A DNA stretch of 35,457 nucleotides from Patescibacteria group bacterium (GTDB lineage: Bacteria; Patescibacteriota; Minisyncoccia; UBA6257; UBA11618), in the NCBI GenBank assembly GCA_003539915.1, contig DPNX01000002.1, positions 1 through 35,457 of the forward strand, given 5' to 3'. The notes beneath the pieces were generated by a model. That model did no database searches. It had not been told where the DNA came from and saw only the letters and a program-made list of their open reading frames with translations. Positions 1-7,518 of the stretch are shown piece by piece. A program made the position numbers and the translations under genes. Numbering within the stretch: position 1 is the stretch's first letter; each line of letters opens with the position of its first letter.

Positions 1-690
1 CCTTATCAAGTATTTGGTGGTATTCGTTTTTATGAAAGGAAAGAGGTTAAGGATTTATTAGCTGGTTTACGTTTCGCTTTCAATCCTAACGATGAGGTTA
101 GCTTTGAAAGATTGCAAAAAACTTTTGGCAAGAGACGTAGTAGGGTTTTGATCGAGAATCTACCTCGCTTAGCAAATGAACTTACCCTTACTCAATTAAT
201 TGATTCTTTTCTTAACAACTCTAACTACATCAACTATCTAGAAAGTCATTATAAGAACTACAAGGATCGGATTGAGAATGTTCAGGAGTTGGTTAACTTT
301 GCCTCTTCTTTTGAGGGCCAAGGCTTAGCTGCTTTTTTGGAGGCGGTAAGCTTAGTACAGAGCCAGGATAAGCCTGAGGGGATGAATGGTGTTAAGCTAA
401 TGACTATTCACTTATCAAAAGGACTTGAGTTTAATAATGTTTTTGTCTGTGGTTGTAGTGAGGGGTTATTACCTCATGAGAGATCTATCGGCTCTCCTGA
501 AGAATTGGAGGAGGAAAGACGGTTAATGTACGTTGCTATGACCAGGGCAAGAAAGAACTTATTCCTTACTTTAAACAGCATTCCTTCAAGATTCTTATAT
601 GAGCTACCGGAAGAATTACTTACCTTCAAAGGTCTGGGTCAGGAGAAAAGCTCTTTACCTGACGAGGATGAGATGTATATTGAATATTAG
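1..690 (+). CDS. UvrD/PcrA-type DNA helicase, C-terminal part (5' end outside window)
   Basis: Superfamily 1 3'-5' helicase used in DNA repair and fork maintenance. The reading frame is open from base 1 and continues upstream, so this is the last 229 residues. The first codons read PYQVFGGIRFYERKEVKD, matching the conserved GG..F..R.E..D block of PcrA/UvrD domain 2. Further on are VKLMTIHLSKGLEF (motif V) and EEERRLMYVAMTRAR (motif VI, with the arginine that senses ATP). The C-terminal Tudor-like tail found in many PcrA proteins is absent or very short. It lies 3 nt upstream of rsmA and shares its terminator. PcrA, UvrD and Rep cannot be told apart from this fragment. Confidence 0.95.
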   Translation, partial: PYQVFGGIRFYERKEVKDLLAGLRFAFNPNDEVSFERLQKTFGKRRSRVLIENLPRLANELTLTQLIDSFLNNSNYINYLESHYKNYKDRIENVQELVNFASSFEGQGLAAFLEAVSLVQSQDKPEGMNGVKLMTIHLSKGLEFNNVFVCGCSEGLLPHERSIGSPEELEEERRLMYVAMTRARKNLFLTLNSIPSRFLYELPEELLTFKGLGQEKSSLPDEDEMYIEY

Positions 691-693
691 GAT

Positions 694-1455
694 ATGGGAA
701 GAAGATTAGGACAACATTTTTTAAAAGATCAGAATATTCTGAAAAAAATAGCTGGCGCTCTAGAAATACAGAGTGGTGATTTTATTATTGAAGTTGGTCC
801 TGGTAGGGGGTCTTTAACTGAGTTATTGATGGCGGCTCCTGTGGGAAGGGTAATAGCAATTGAGAAAGATAAGAAATTAGCTCTCGATCTGAAGTTAAAA
901 AATAGAAATGATGTGGTCTTAGAGGTGATTGAAGATGATGTGTTGAAAGTGCTATCAACTATAACTAATAAATTAAATAGGGAATATAAGCTGATAGGTA
1001 ATATTCCTTATTACATTACCGGTCATCTATTAAGAATAGTCTCTGAGTTAGATAATAAACCCTCTTTAACAGTCTTTACCATGCAAAAAGAGGTGGCTAA
1101 GAGATTGTCCGCTAAACCACCAGCTATGAACCTGTTGGCTGCGAGTGTTCAATACTGGGCTGATCCCAAAATTGTTGCCTCTATTCCTCCTGGAAGCTTT
1201 ATTCCTCCCCCTAAAGTTGATTCAGCCATTATTAGCTTAAAAACAAAGAAGGTAAAAAATAGTGAGGATTATTATAAATTCATTAAAATTCTCTTTAAGC
1301 AACCTAGAAAAACTATCTTGAATAATCTTTCTGAGGGATTGGAAATGGAAAAAGGTACTATAAAAGAAAAATTAGCTGATTTAGATATAAAAGAGAGAAG
1401 TAGGCCTCAAAATTTGGATCTAGAAACAATTAAAAAAATATCTAAGTTGTTTTAA
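694..1455 (+). CDS. rsmA: 16S rRNA dimethyladenosine transferase RsmA/KsgA
   Basis: SAM-dependent enzyme that dimethylates two adjacent adenines near the 3' end of 16S rRNA during small-subunit maturation. The N-terminus GRRLGQHFLKD is the family signature. EVGPGRG (residues 33-39) is the SAM-binding motif I, and NIPYYIT (103-109) is the catalytic motif IV. A helical C-terminal domain with an RKTILNNL segment follows. At 253 aa it is near normal length. The ATG is 3 nt after the helicase stop. AGGA sits only 2 nt before it, too close for a Shine-Dalgarno, so translation is probably coupled. An intrinsic terminator follows directly. Confidence 0.97.
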   Translation: MGRRLGQHFLKDQNILKKIAGALEIQSGDFIIEVGPGRGSLTELLMAAPVGRVIAIEKDKKLALDLKLKNRNDVVLEVIEDDVLKVLSTITNKLNREYKLIGNIPYYITGHLLRIVSELDNKPSLTVFTMQKEVAKRLSAKPPAMNLLAASVQYWADPKIVASIPPGSFIPPPKVDSAIISLKTKKVKNSEDYYKFIKILFKQPRKTILNNLSEGLEMEKGTIKEKLADLDIKERSRPQNLDLETIKKISKLF

Positions 1456-1482
1456 GGGGGTGGATAACTCCCTTAATTTTTT
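1452..1482 (+). terminator. Intrinsic terminator after rsmA
   Basis: TTAAGGG (1452-1458) pairs with CCCTTAA (1470-1476) across an 11-nt loop, followed by six T (1477-1482). It overlaps the rsmA stop codon. A third copy of the same heptamer, TTAAGGG (1493-1499), lies directly before the next -10 box and could pair with the same CCCTTAA arm. Confidence 0.8.
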
Positions 1483-1499
1483 AGTTTGCTGATTAAGGG

Positions 1500-1511
1500 T
1501 ATAATTATTAC
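1500..1511 (+). promoter_or_regulatory. Leaderless-type promoter of the envelope operon
   Basis: TATAAT at 1500-1505 is followed by exactly 6 nt and then the ATG at 1512, so transcription should begin at or beside the start codon. No convincing -35 box is visible; the T-run of the preceding terminator occupies that position. Confidence 0.65.
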
Positions 1512-2294
1512 ATGAGATCCGTCCGTAAATTCGGTTTGTTTTTGCTTATGGGCCTGTTTGCTTTGGTTGGATTAGTATTCTTTGGTAATTCATTAGAGAC
1601 TCAGACCCCTCAAGTACTGTCTCCAAAAAAAGTGGCTGTGAAGCCAGGCGCTTCAAACAACTTAAATGGAGAGATTGTTATTAATAATCTTCAGGCCGAG
1701 CCTATTATGGATGAGACCACTAAACGCCTAGGGGATCAGATTGCCCAACACATCAAGAGCTTGAATAACGACGGCTTGGTAAGTATTGATGATAAAAAAT
1801 ATGCTAAAGCTCTTAACCCAGAGAATATAGCTAACTCAATCATTAGTGAGGAGCTGGAAAAAATTAATAATATTGATCTTGGTTTCAATGATATTAAATT
1901 AGCAAAAATTAATATTGATTATCGAAATGATAAAAAAATACTGGCTGATTATTTCACCTCTTTCCAAAAAGTAATAAATAAGAACTTTGCTACACAGAAG
2001 ATAGATTGGGAAGAGTTTAATAAGAATAATTTTGATGAGATTATTTCTGCTTATGATAAAGCTATAGCCGAATTTTATAAATTAAAAGTTCCTGCCTTAG
2101 CTCTTAATATACACAAACAACAAATCTCTCTAATGATTCAACAAAAAATAGTCATGACTAAGTTGAAAGATGTTGATAGCAATCCTTTAGAGGCTTTAGC
2201 AGCTTTAAAATACAACCCCTCAATAGACGCAGGGTTTAAGGAGGTGACTAGTAAAGTTCTAAATCTATTAAAGATTAATCAGATAAGTATTTAA
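1512..2294 (+). CDS. Membrane-anchored helical protein of unknown function, first gene of T4SS operon
   Basis: I do not recognise the family. The protein is 260 aa. After MRSVRK it has one hydrophobic segment (about residues 7-25, rich in L, F and G), then a low-complexity P/K/N linker to about residue 50, then an all-soluble and mainly helical region rich in I, K, N and D. There is no lipobox cysteine, so it is probably an N-terminally anchored exported protein. It has a strong leaderless promoter and its TAATG stop/start overlap couples it to the next gene. It therefore appears to open the secretion operon and may be an accessory envelope subunit; that role is inferred from position only. 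Confidence 0.8.
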   Translation: MRSVRKFGLFLLMGLFALVGLVFFGNSLETQTPQVLSPKKVAVKPGASNNLNGEIVINNLQAEPIMDETTKRLGDQIAQHIKSLNNDGLVSIDDKKYAKALNPENIANSIISEELEKINNIDLGFNDIKLAKINIDYRNDKKILADYFTSFQKVINKNFATQKIDWEEFNKNNFDEIISAYDKAIAEFYKLKVPALALNIHKQQISLMIQQKIVMTKLKDVDSNPLEALAALKYNPSIDAGFKEVTSKVLNLLKINQISI

Positions 2295-3688
2295 TGAATA
2301 TTAGAAATAAAATTTTAGTTGGAATTCTTGGACTCAGTCTGATTTTGATACCTGTTCAGAGAGCTCAAGCTCTTTTTGGAGTTGGCGATATTGTTTTTGA
2401 AACTAATCCAGCTCTAATTTCTAATGCTGTAGGTGAGACTTTCCTTAGAGATGTTCTTAAGGTGGCAGTTAGTTCTCTTAAGAGAAGGTTATTATCAATG
2501 GTTACTGATCAGATAGTTAACTGGGTTGAAGGAGGGGGTAAGCCTCTATTTGTTACTGACTGGAAAGGCTTCTTATCTGATGCGGCTAATATTGCAGCAG
2601 GTGACTTTGCGTTAGAGCTAGGATTAGAAGAGCTCTGCTCTCCTTTCGGCCTCCAAGTTCAGTTAAGTATTCTTACCCCGCCAAGATTTACTGATTACGT
2701 TTCTTGCACACTAGATGATATCGTTGGTAATATTGAAAACTTTTATGAGGACTTCCGTAACGGTGGTTGGTTTGCCTACTCAGAAATGTGGCTACCTCAA
2801 AACAACTATTATGGTGCTGTCTTTATGGCTATGAATGAAAGAGATGTTCGAATTGCTGAAGAAGCTCAAGCTAGCATTCTAGAAGCTGTTTCTGGTAATG
2901 GTTTCTTGGGCACTAGGAAGTGTGATCCTTCTGGTAGGTTCTGTACTATTACCACTCCAGGAGCTCAAGTTGGTGCTTTAGTTGCAAAAGCTGTTGGCTC
3001 TGACATTGACTACTTGATTGAAGCTGACGATCTAGCTGTTTATGTGGGAGCGATAGCGGACGCCCTGATTAACAGGTTGGTCCGATCTGGTGCTGAAGGA
3101 TTAATTAGCTTAACTACTCCTGACAAACCATCTAATGGTTACTTTAGCGGCTCTGGTCCATGTTCTGGATTAAGAGGTGGTGACTTAACCAACTGCTTAT
3201 CAATAATTAAAGCTAGTGAAAAGACTTACGAGGATAATAAAAAATTATTCCTCACTCAAATTGATGCCACTCTACTACCAAGGCAAACTGGTGGAACAAT
3301 ATTAGCTTCCTTAGTAGAAGGTCAGTCTATATTAGTTCGAACGATAACTAACCTGAGAGATTGTCAGGCTGTCAAAAACTTACCAGAAACTATCTCTACA
3401 GAAACTAATCTTCAAAATGAGCAAGATTCTCTAAACCAATTAAATGGAGAGCTTTTGGCTAATAGGAGAATAACCGAGGCCTTGGAGAGTGCTAAGCTTA
3501 ATATTCAAAACCCTAGCTATCCAGACACACCAACTATCGCTTACCACTACAACAATATTGTTGGTTTATTAGATGAGGATGCAGCCCAATCATTCCAAAC
3601 CACCAAAGAAGCTAACAAAGAACAGCTGCAAAATGAAATTACTGGTAAGATATCAAATGCTCAACAGCAATTAGAAGCTTGTGAATAA
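2294..3688 (+). CDS. Secreted protein of the T4SS cluster, unknown function
   Basis: Exported 464-aa protein with a clear Sec signal peptide: MNIRNK, a hydrophobic core, and a cleavage site after VQRAQA near residue 26. The mature part begins LFGVGDIVFETNP. It has several cysteines (for example in EELCSPFG, YVSCTLDD, RKCDPSGRFC and GPCSGLRGG), which suggests disulfides outside the membrane. A helical C-terminal tail carries LQNEQDSLNQLNGELLANRR. The gene overlaps its predecessor by 1 nt and lies 2 nt before the VirB6-like gene. Comparable proteins sit beside VirB6 in other CPR T4SS clusters as far as I recall, but no function is assigned. A surface or channel-associated role is inference. Confidence 0.88.
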   Translation: MNIRNKILVGILGLSLILIPVQRAQALFGVGDIVFETNPALISNAVGETFLRDVLKVAVSSLKRRLLSMVTDQIVNWVEGGGKPLFVTDWKGFLSDAANIAAGDFALELGLEELCSPFGLQVQLSILTPPRFTDYVSCTLDDIVGNIENFYEDFRNGGWFAYSEMWLPQNNYYGAVFMAMNERDVRIAEEAQASILEAVSGNGFLGTRKCDPSGRFCTITTPGAQVGALVAKAVGSDIDYLIEADDLAVYVGAIADALINRLVRSGAEGLISLTTPDKPSNGYFSGSGPCSGLRGGDLTNCLSIIKASEKTYEDNKKLFLTQIDATLLPRQTGGTILASLVEGQSILVRTITNLRDCQAVKNLPETISTETNLQNEQDSLNQLNGELLANRRITEALESAKLNIQNPSYPDTPTIAYHYNNIVGLLDEDAAQSFQTTKEANKEQLQNEITGKISNAQQQLEACE

Positions 3689-3690
3689 TT

Positions 3691-5553
3691 ATGATATTTA
3701 AAAGACATAAAATATTACTATTACTTCTACTCTTGGTAATTTTAATGCCTAGCTTAGCTCAAGCAGATGTCTTTTCAGGTGCTGCTCTCAGCACAATAGC
3801 ATTTGCCGATGACATAATGGCAAAGGTGTTGTTCGCTGCTGTCTATCTTATTGGTTATTTAGCGGGAATTATCTTTATGATAGCTGGATTTTTACTTCAA
3901 GTAGGTCTGGAATTAAATGCTAATCTAATAAACAGCCCTCTAGTACAAGTTGGATGGCAGATATCTCGTGACTTTGCTAACTTATTATTAGTAGTAGCTA
4001 TAATAACTACTGCTCTCGGAACTATTATAAGGTGGAGAGGTTATACGTACAAGGAGATCTTACCTAGTATTATAGTCGTCGCTCTTCTAATCAACTTTAG
4101 CTTATCAATCGCTGGTATATTTATTGATGCCACTGGTGTAGTTAGTAATTTCTTTGTGGCAAAAGCAACTCCAAACGCTAGTCATGGGGACTTTATTCAA
4201 TTTTCCAGCTCTCTTGCACATGCCTTAGGATTACAAGAGGCTATGAAAACCGACCATCTTAAGGAGGACGAGTTTACAGAGAGTGCCACCTTTAAATTTG
4301 GCAAAGCTTCACTTCAATTATTAGCAGCACTGTTTTTTGTTGTTGCTTTCACCGTCTTAGGAGGGGGTACCATGATGATATTGGCCTTTTCAGTCGTAAT
4401 ACGTTATATAGCCCTGTCCTTGTTGTTAATAATGCTGCCCCTAGCCTTAATTTCTAGTACAATTCCTAAATTTAAAAAGAATTGGGAGGAGTGGCAAGGG
4501 AAGTTTATCGAGTATCTAACTTTTCTGCCAGTTTCATTATTCTTTATTTACTTAACTATTATCTTCTTGACCAATTTCAAAGATGATCCTAATGGCATCT
4601 TTAGTACTATCACCAGTAGTCAGAGTAGTGTTGCTGATTTTATTGCTAACATTGCCGAAACAGCAGCTCGACTATCTATTGTTATTGGCTTGTTGCTAGG
4701 TAATCTGATTATTTCAAAAAAAATAAGTAGTAGTGCAAAAGATATGGTGGCTAACGGTTCATTTGCTCTTTATAACAAGTTTAGGCGTGGTAGCAGGAAG
4801 GTTGGCATGCTACCTTTTCGTGGTGCTAGGGCTGGTGCTAGAGGTATTGGTAAGAGAATACCCGCTACAGATATAAGGGGTAAGGCTGTCGGAGCTATTT
4901 CTAGACTCACCTCTAGAATACCTGTTATTGGAGGAGTTCTCAGCAGCTATAGAGCTAATAGATCAGCTCAAAATGAAGAATTGCGTGCAGAGCAAGTTAA
5001 TGATTATCAAAAGAGTAAATTAAAGAATCTTTCTAATAATGAATTATTTGGCTATTCAGAGCTTGGCTCTGTTGCTAAGGCAGCTAAGTTAAACGAGCTA
5101 TCTAAGAGAGGTAAGTTGGATGAATATCTTAGTAAGAGTAAAGACTCAGAAGCTGCCCTCAAGCCATTTATTGATGCAGCTAAGAAGATGGGTACTCAGA
5201 AGGATCTACTTAAAACTCGCCCTGACCTAGCTGGTAGCTTTGCTGAAGTAGGTGATGATGTAGCTGAGGCAATTGAGAAAGCGGTTGGTAAGATCTCTCC
5301 TAAAGACTCTTTGGAAATAGCGACTTCTGCGCTGAAGAAGGTTGAAGTGGCTATGTCTTTAAAGATGAATCAATTAAAAGAAATTGCTCGAAGTGCTACA
5401 CCTGAGAAGAAGCAAGTTCTTCAAAATGCTGTAAGAATTCATTTAGATCCTCTCATACTAAAAGATACTTCAGCAATGAGTGGTGTAGAAAAACAAATAT
5501 TTGAAAAGCTCAGTAAAATTGATGCGTTTATGGAAGGTCCAGCTTGGAGTTAA
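3691..5553 (+). CDS. VirB6/TrbL-like polytopic membrane protein of type IV secretion system
   Basis: Probable inner-membrane channel component. The 620-aa protein starts with a signal-like segment ending near SLAQADVF. Several strong hydrophobic helices follow to about residue 350, including segments around 45-75, 90-110, 122-145, 208-255 and 275-295. The rest is a soluble, basic, helical cytoplasmic domain beginning KFRRGSRKVGMLPFRGARAG. A multi-helix core with a long charged tail is the usual VirB6/TrbL layout in CPR genomes. Identification rests on topology and on PrgI and VirB4 downstream, since family motifs are weak. It may help conduct DNA or protein, or assemble the pilus. Confidence 0.8.
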   Translation: MIFKRHKILLLLLLLVILMPSLAQADVFSGAALSTIAFADDIMAKVLFAAVYLIGYLAGIIFMIAGFLLQVGLELNANLINSPLVQVGWQISRDFANLLLVVAIITTALGTIIRWRGYTYKEILPSIIVVALLINFSLSIAGIFIDATGVVSNFFVAKATPNASHGDFIQFSSSLAHALGLQEAMKTDHLKEDEFTESATFKFGKASLQLLAALFFVVAFTVLGGGTMMILAFSVVIRYIALSLLLIMLPLALISSTIPKFKKNWEEWQGKFIEYLTFLPVSLFFIYLTIIFLTNFKDDPNGIFSTITSSQSSVADFIANIAETAARLSIVIGLLLGNLIISKKISSSAKDMVANGSFALYNKFRRGSRKVGMLPFRGARAGARGIGKRIPATDIRGKAVGAISRLTSRIPVIGGVLSSYRANRSAQNEELRAEQVNDYQKSKLKNLSNNELFGYSELGSVAKAAKLNELSKRGKLDEYLSKSKDSEAALKPFIDAAKKMGTQKDLLKTRPDLAGSFAEVGDDVAEAIEKAVGKISPKDSLEIATSALKKVEVAMSLKMNQLKEIARSATPEKKQVLQNAVRIHLDPLILKDTSAMSGVEKQIFEKLSKIDAFMEGPAWS

Positions 5554-5571
5554 TATTAAAATTAATAAACC

Positions 5572-6360
5572 ATGGTCACAATAACATTACAAAACGCTTT
5601 CGCCTCATTATCCGATAAAACCAGGGACTGGCTTACTTCCGAAGAGATAGTGAATAAGATAACCTCTCTTAATGATGGGTTAGGATTAAAATCTGATCGA
5701 CGTCGAATAATATCTAAATTAATTCTTCGAGTAGCTGTCCAGGATTTAGATCCTCGAGACTTTGCTAATGAGCTAGGATCTCAATTAAAAATCAATTATG
5801 AGGCAGCAAAAGAAATAACTCAAAAAGTTCATGCTGATTGCTTGCAACCAATCGAAGCAGAATTAAAGAAAATTAATGTTGATGTTCATGAGATGATTGA
5901 ATACTCTACAGCTCCACCTGAACAACTATCAGCCTATCCTGACAAGCCAGCGCCGGTAATGGAATATTCTAAGCCTGCTAAGCTAGGTTCCAAACCTCTT
6001 AAAGTTGAGGCTACTAGTAAGCTGTCAACCACAGCTCCTGATAACCTGCCTTTAGCAAAACAAAAAATGAAACCAGTTTCCCCTGCCCAACCTTTTGTAT
6101 TACACAAAGAAACGGGTGATATTAAACCAGTAGAAGAGGGGGGTAAGACTTCTTTCAAATACAAAGAGTCTGTTAGAGAAAGAGCTGTTAAGGAACCTCC
6201 CGTTAAAGTTAAAATAGAAAGTCCTCAGAGTGGTAATAACTTAGAGTTTCAGAGAATAGTACATTATAGTAACTTCTTTACCCCTTTTAACACTCCTCAA
6301 ACACCCCCAACCAAGGGAGAGGTTAAAGTTAAAGTACCAGATTCTAAATGGTTTAGTTAA
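5572..6360 (+). CDS. Hypothetical protein of T4SS operon
   Basis: I do not recognise this 262-aa protein. Residues 1-110 look like a small helical domain (TSEEIVNKITSLNDGLGL, then RRIISKLILRVAVQDLDPRDF). The remainder is proline- and lysine-rich and probably disordered, with PAQPFVLHKETGDIKPVEEG and a terminal TPPTKGEVKVKVPDSKWFS. There is no signal peptide or membrane segment, so it should be cytoplasmic. It sits between the VirB6-like gene (18 nt away) and PrgI (1 nt away), suggesting an adaptor between channel and ATPase; this is inference from location. Confidence 0.82.
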   Translation: MVTITLQNAFASLSDKTRDWLTSEEIVNKITSLNDGLGLKSDRRRIISKLILRVAVQDLDPRDFANELGSQLKINYEAAKEITQKVHADCLQPIEAELKKINVDVHEMIEYSTAPPEQLSAYPDKPAPVMEYSKPAKLGSKPLKVEATSKLSTTAPDNLPLAKQKMKPVSPAQPFVLHKETGDIKPVEEGGKTSFKYKESVRERAVKEPPVKVKIESPQSGNNLEFQRIVHYSNFFTPFNTPQTPPTKGEVKVKVPDSKWFS

Positions 6361-6361
6361 T

Positions 6362-6832
6362 ATGCATTTTCAAGTTCCTCAATTTATTGATGTAGAAGAT
6401 AAAATAGTTGGTCCTTTAACTATTAAGCAGTTTTTGTATGTTGCGGCTGGATTCTTAACTATTTTCTTTAGCTTCTTTATTTTTCACTTTTATTTTTGGT
6501 TAATATCTACTGTCTTTATTGTAGTAATAAGTGGTGCTTTCGCTTTTATTAAGTATAATGGCAGATCGTTCTTAGTCCTTATAACATCAGTAATCAATTA
6601 TTACTGGCGTCCTCGTATCTACATCTGGAAAAAAAGGGGTGGTAAACAGGTTAAAAAGAGAGGATTATCAAATCTAAAGTTAAAATTAGATACCTCAAGG
6701 AAGCCTATTAAAGGAGAGAAGTCTTTTATGCTTCCTTTCTTGCAAAGAATAAAGAAGATGAAGGATGAGTATGAGGTTTTTAGAAAATCTACGGGTGAAA
6801 GAGAGGTGGCTCGTAGAGTTGATTATAGATAA
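6362..6832 (+). CDS. PrgI family protein (T4SS inner-membrane component)
   Basis: Small membrane partner of VirB4 in Gram-positive-type and CPR type IV secretion systems. The N-terminus MHFQVPQFIDVEDKIVGPLT matches the PrgI family opening. Two adjacent hydrophobic helices follow at about residues 25-45 and 47-63, then KYNGRSFLVLITSVINYYW and a basic cytoplasmic tail with WRPRIYIWKKRGGKQVKKRG. PrgI followed by a VirB4 ATPase is the standard order. Together they anchor the call that this cluster is a T4SS rather than a type IV pilus or type II system. No Shine-Dalgarno is visible; the gene starts 1 nt after the previous stop. Confidence 0.92.
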   Translation: MHFQVPQFIDVEDKIVGPLTIKQFLYVAAGFLTIFFSFFIFHFYFWLISTVFIVVISGAFAFIKYNGRSFLVLITSVINYYWRPRIYIWKKRGGKQVKKRGLSNLKLKLDTSRKPIKGEKSFMLPFLQRIKKMKDEYEVFRKSTGEREVARRVDYR

Positions 6833-6834
6833 GT

Positions 6835-6846
6835 TATAATAAAGCG
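6835..6846 (+). promoter_or_regulatory. Internal leaderless-type promoter before VirB4 genes
   Basis: TATAAT (6835-6840) then AAAGCG and the ATG at 6847, giving a 6-nt spacing identical to the operon-leading and dnaA cases. It lies directly behind the PrgI stop codon and would allow independent expression of the two VirB4 ORFs and the genes after them. Confidence 0.6.
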
Positions 6847-7518
6847 ATGCCAAAACAAAAATCCCTAGCAACACAAGAAATTATTGATATTGATCGCATT
6901 GAAGATGATGTGATTGTTTTGAAAGGTGGTAGTTTTAGAAAAATATTATTAGTTTCAGGAATTAACTTTGATCTTAAATCTGAAGAAGAGAAGAACTTGA
7001 TCATCTTCAGTTACCAGGAGTTTTTAAACTCTCTAAGCTTTTCTATTCAAGAGATAATTCATTCTCGAAAGATTAATATTGAGGGTTATTTGAGTCATTT
7101 AAAAAATCTCCATCAAAAAGAACCTACTAGCTTGTTAAAAAATTTAATTACTGACTATAAAGATTTTGTTAAAGAGTTTGTAGAAAGAAATCCTATTATG
7201 TCTAAGACTTTTTTTATTGTAGTGCCTTATGACCCTATTAATATTCCTAAGATAGGTAAAAGAGTAACTAGAGGTTTGTTTGGATTATTTAAAAAGAAGA
7301 AAGGAGTGGTTGAAGAAAAAACTGAAGATGGTCAGTTTTTAGAAAATAAGCGGCAGCTGGATTTGAGAGTGGATCAAGTAACAGCAGGACTAAATAGGGT
7401 TGGCTTGAGAGCTGTTCCTTTATCAGAAGATGAGGCTATTGAATTATTTTATAATTTTTATAATCCAGCATTAGTAGAAAAGAAAGGTGTTATTAAAAGA
7501 GATAAAAATGAAGAATGA
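6847..7518 (+). CDS. VirB4/TraC N-terminal-domain-like protein
   Basis: A 223-aa cytoplasmic protein without membrane segments. The N-terminus (LATQEIIDIDRIEDDVIVLKG, then FRKILLVSGINFDLKSEEEK) resembles the first part of VirB4/TraC ATPases, before the motor domain. The C-terminus (QLDLRVDQVTAGLNRVGLRA, then LSEDEAIELFYNFYNP) matches the segment that in full-length VirB4 runs into the ATPase. The ATPase follows as a separate ORF overlapping it by 11 nt. I read this as the separated N-terminal half of VirB4, probably a tight partner of the next product. A loop holding IGKRVTRGLFGLFKKKKG could contact membrane or PrgI. Confidence 0.82.
   Translation: MPKQKSLATQEIIDIDRIEDDVIVLKGGSFRKILLVSGINFDLKSEEEKNLIIFSYQEFLNSLSFSIQEIIHSRKINIEGYLSHLKNLHQKEPTSLLKNLITDYKDFVKEFVERNPIMSKTFFIVVPYDPINIPKIGKRVTRGLFGLFKKKKGVVEEKTEDGQFLENKRQLDLRVDQVTAGLNRVGLRAVPLSEDEAIELFYNFYNPALVEKKGVIKRDKNEE

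Noticed and set aside
7487..7507. GTG start for VirB4
   Set aside because: The ATG at 7508 gives a shorter overlap (11 nt) and the extra seven residues add no family similarity.
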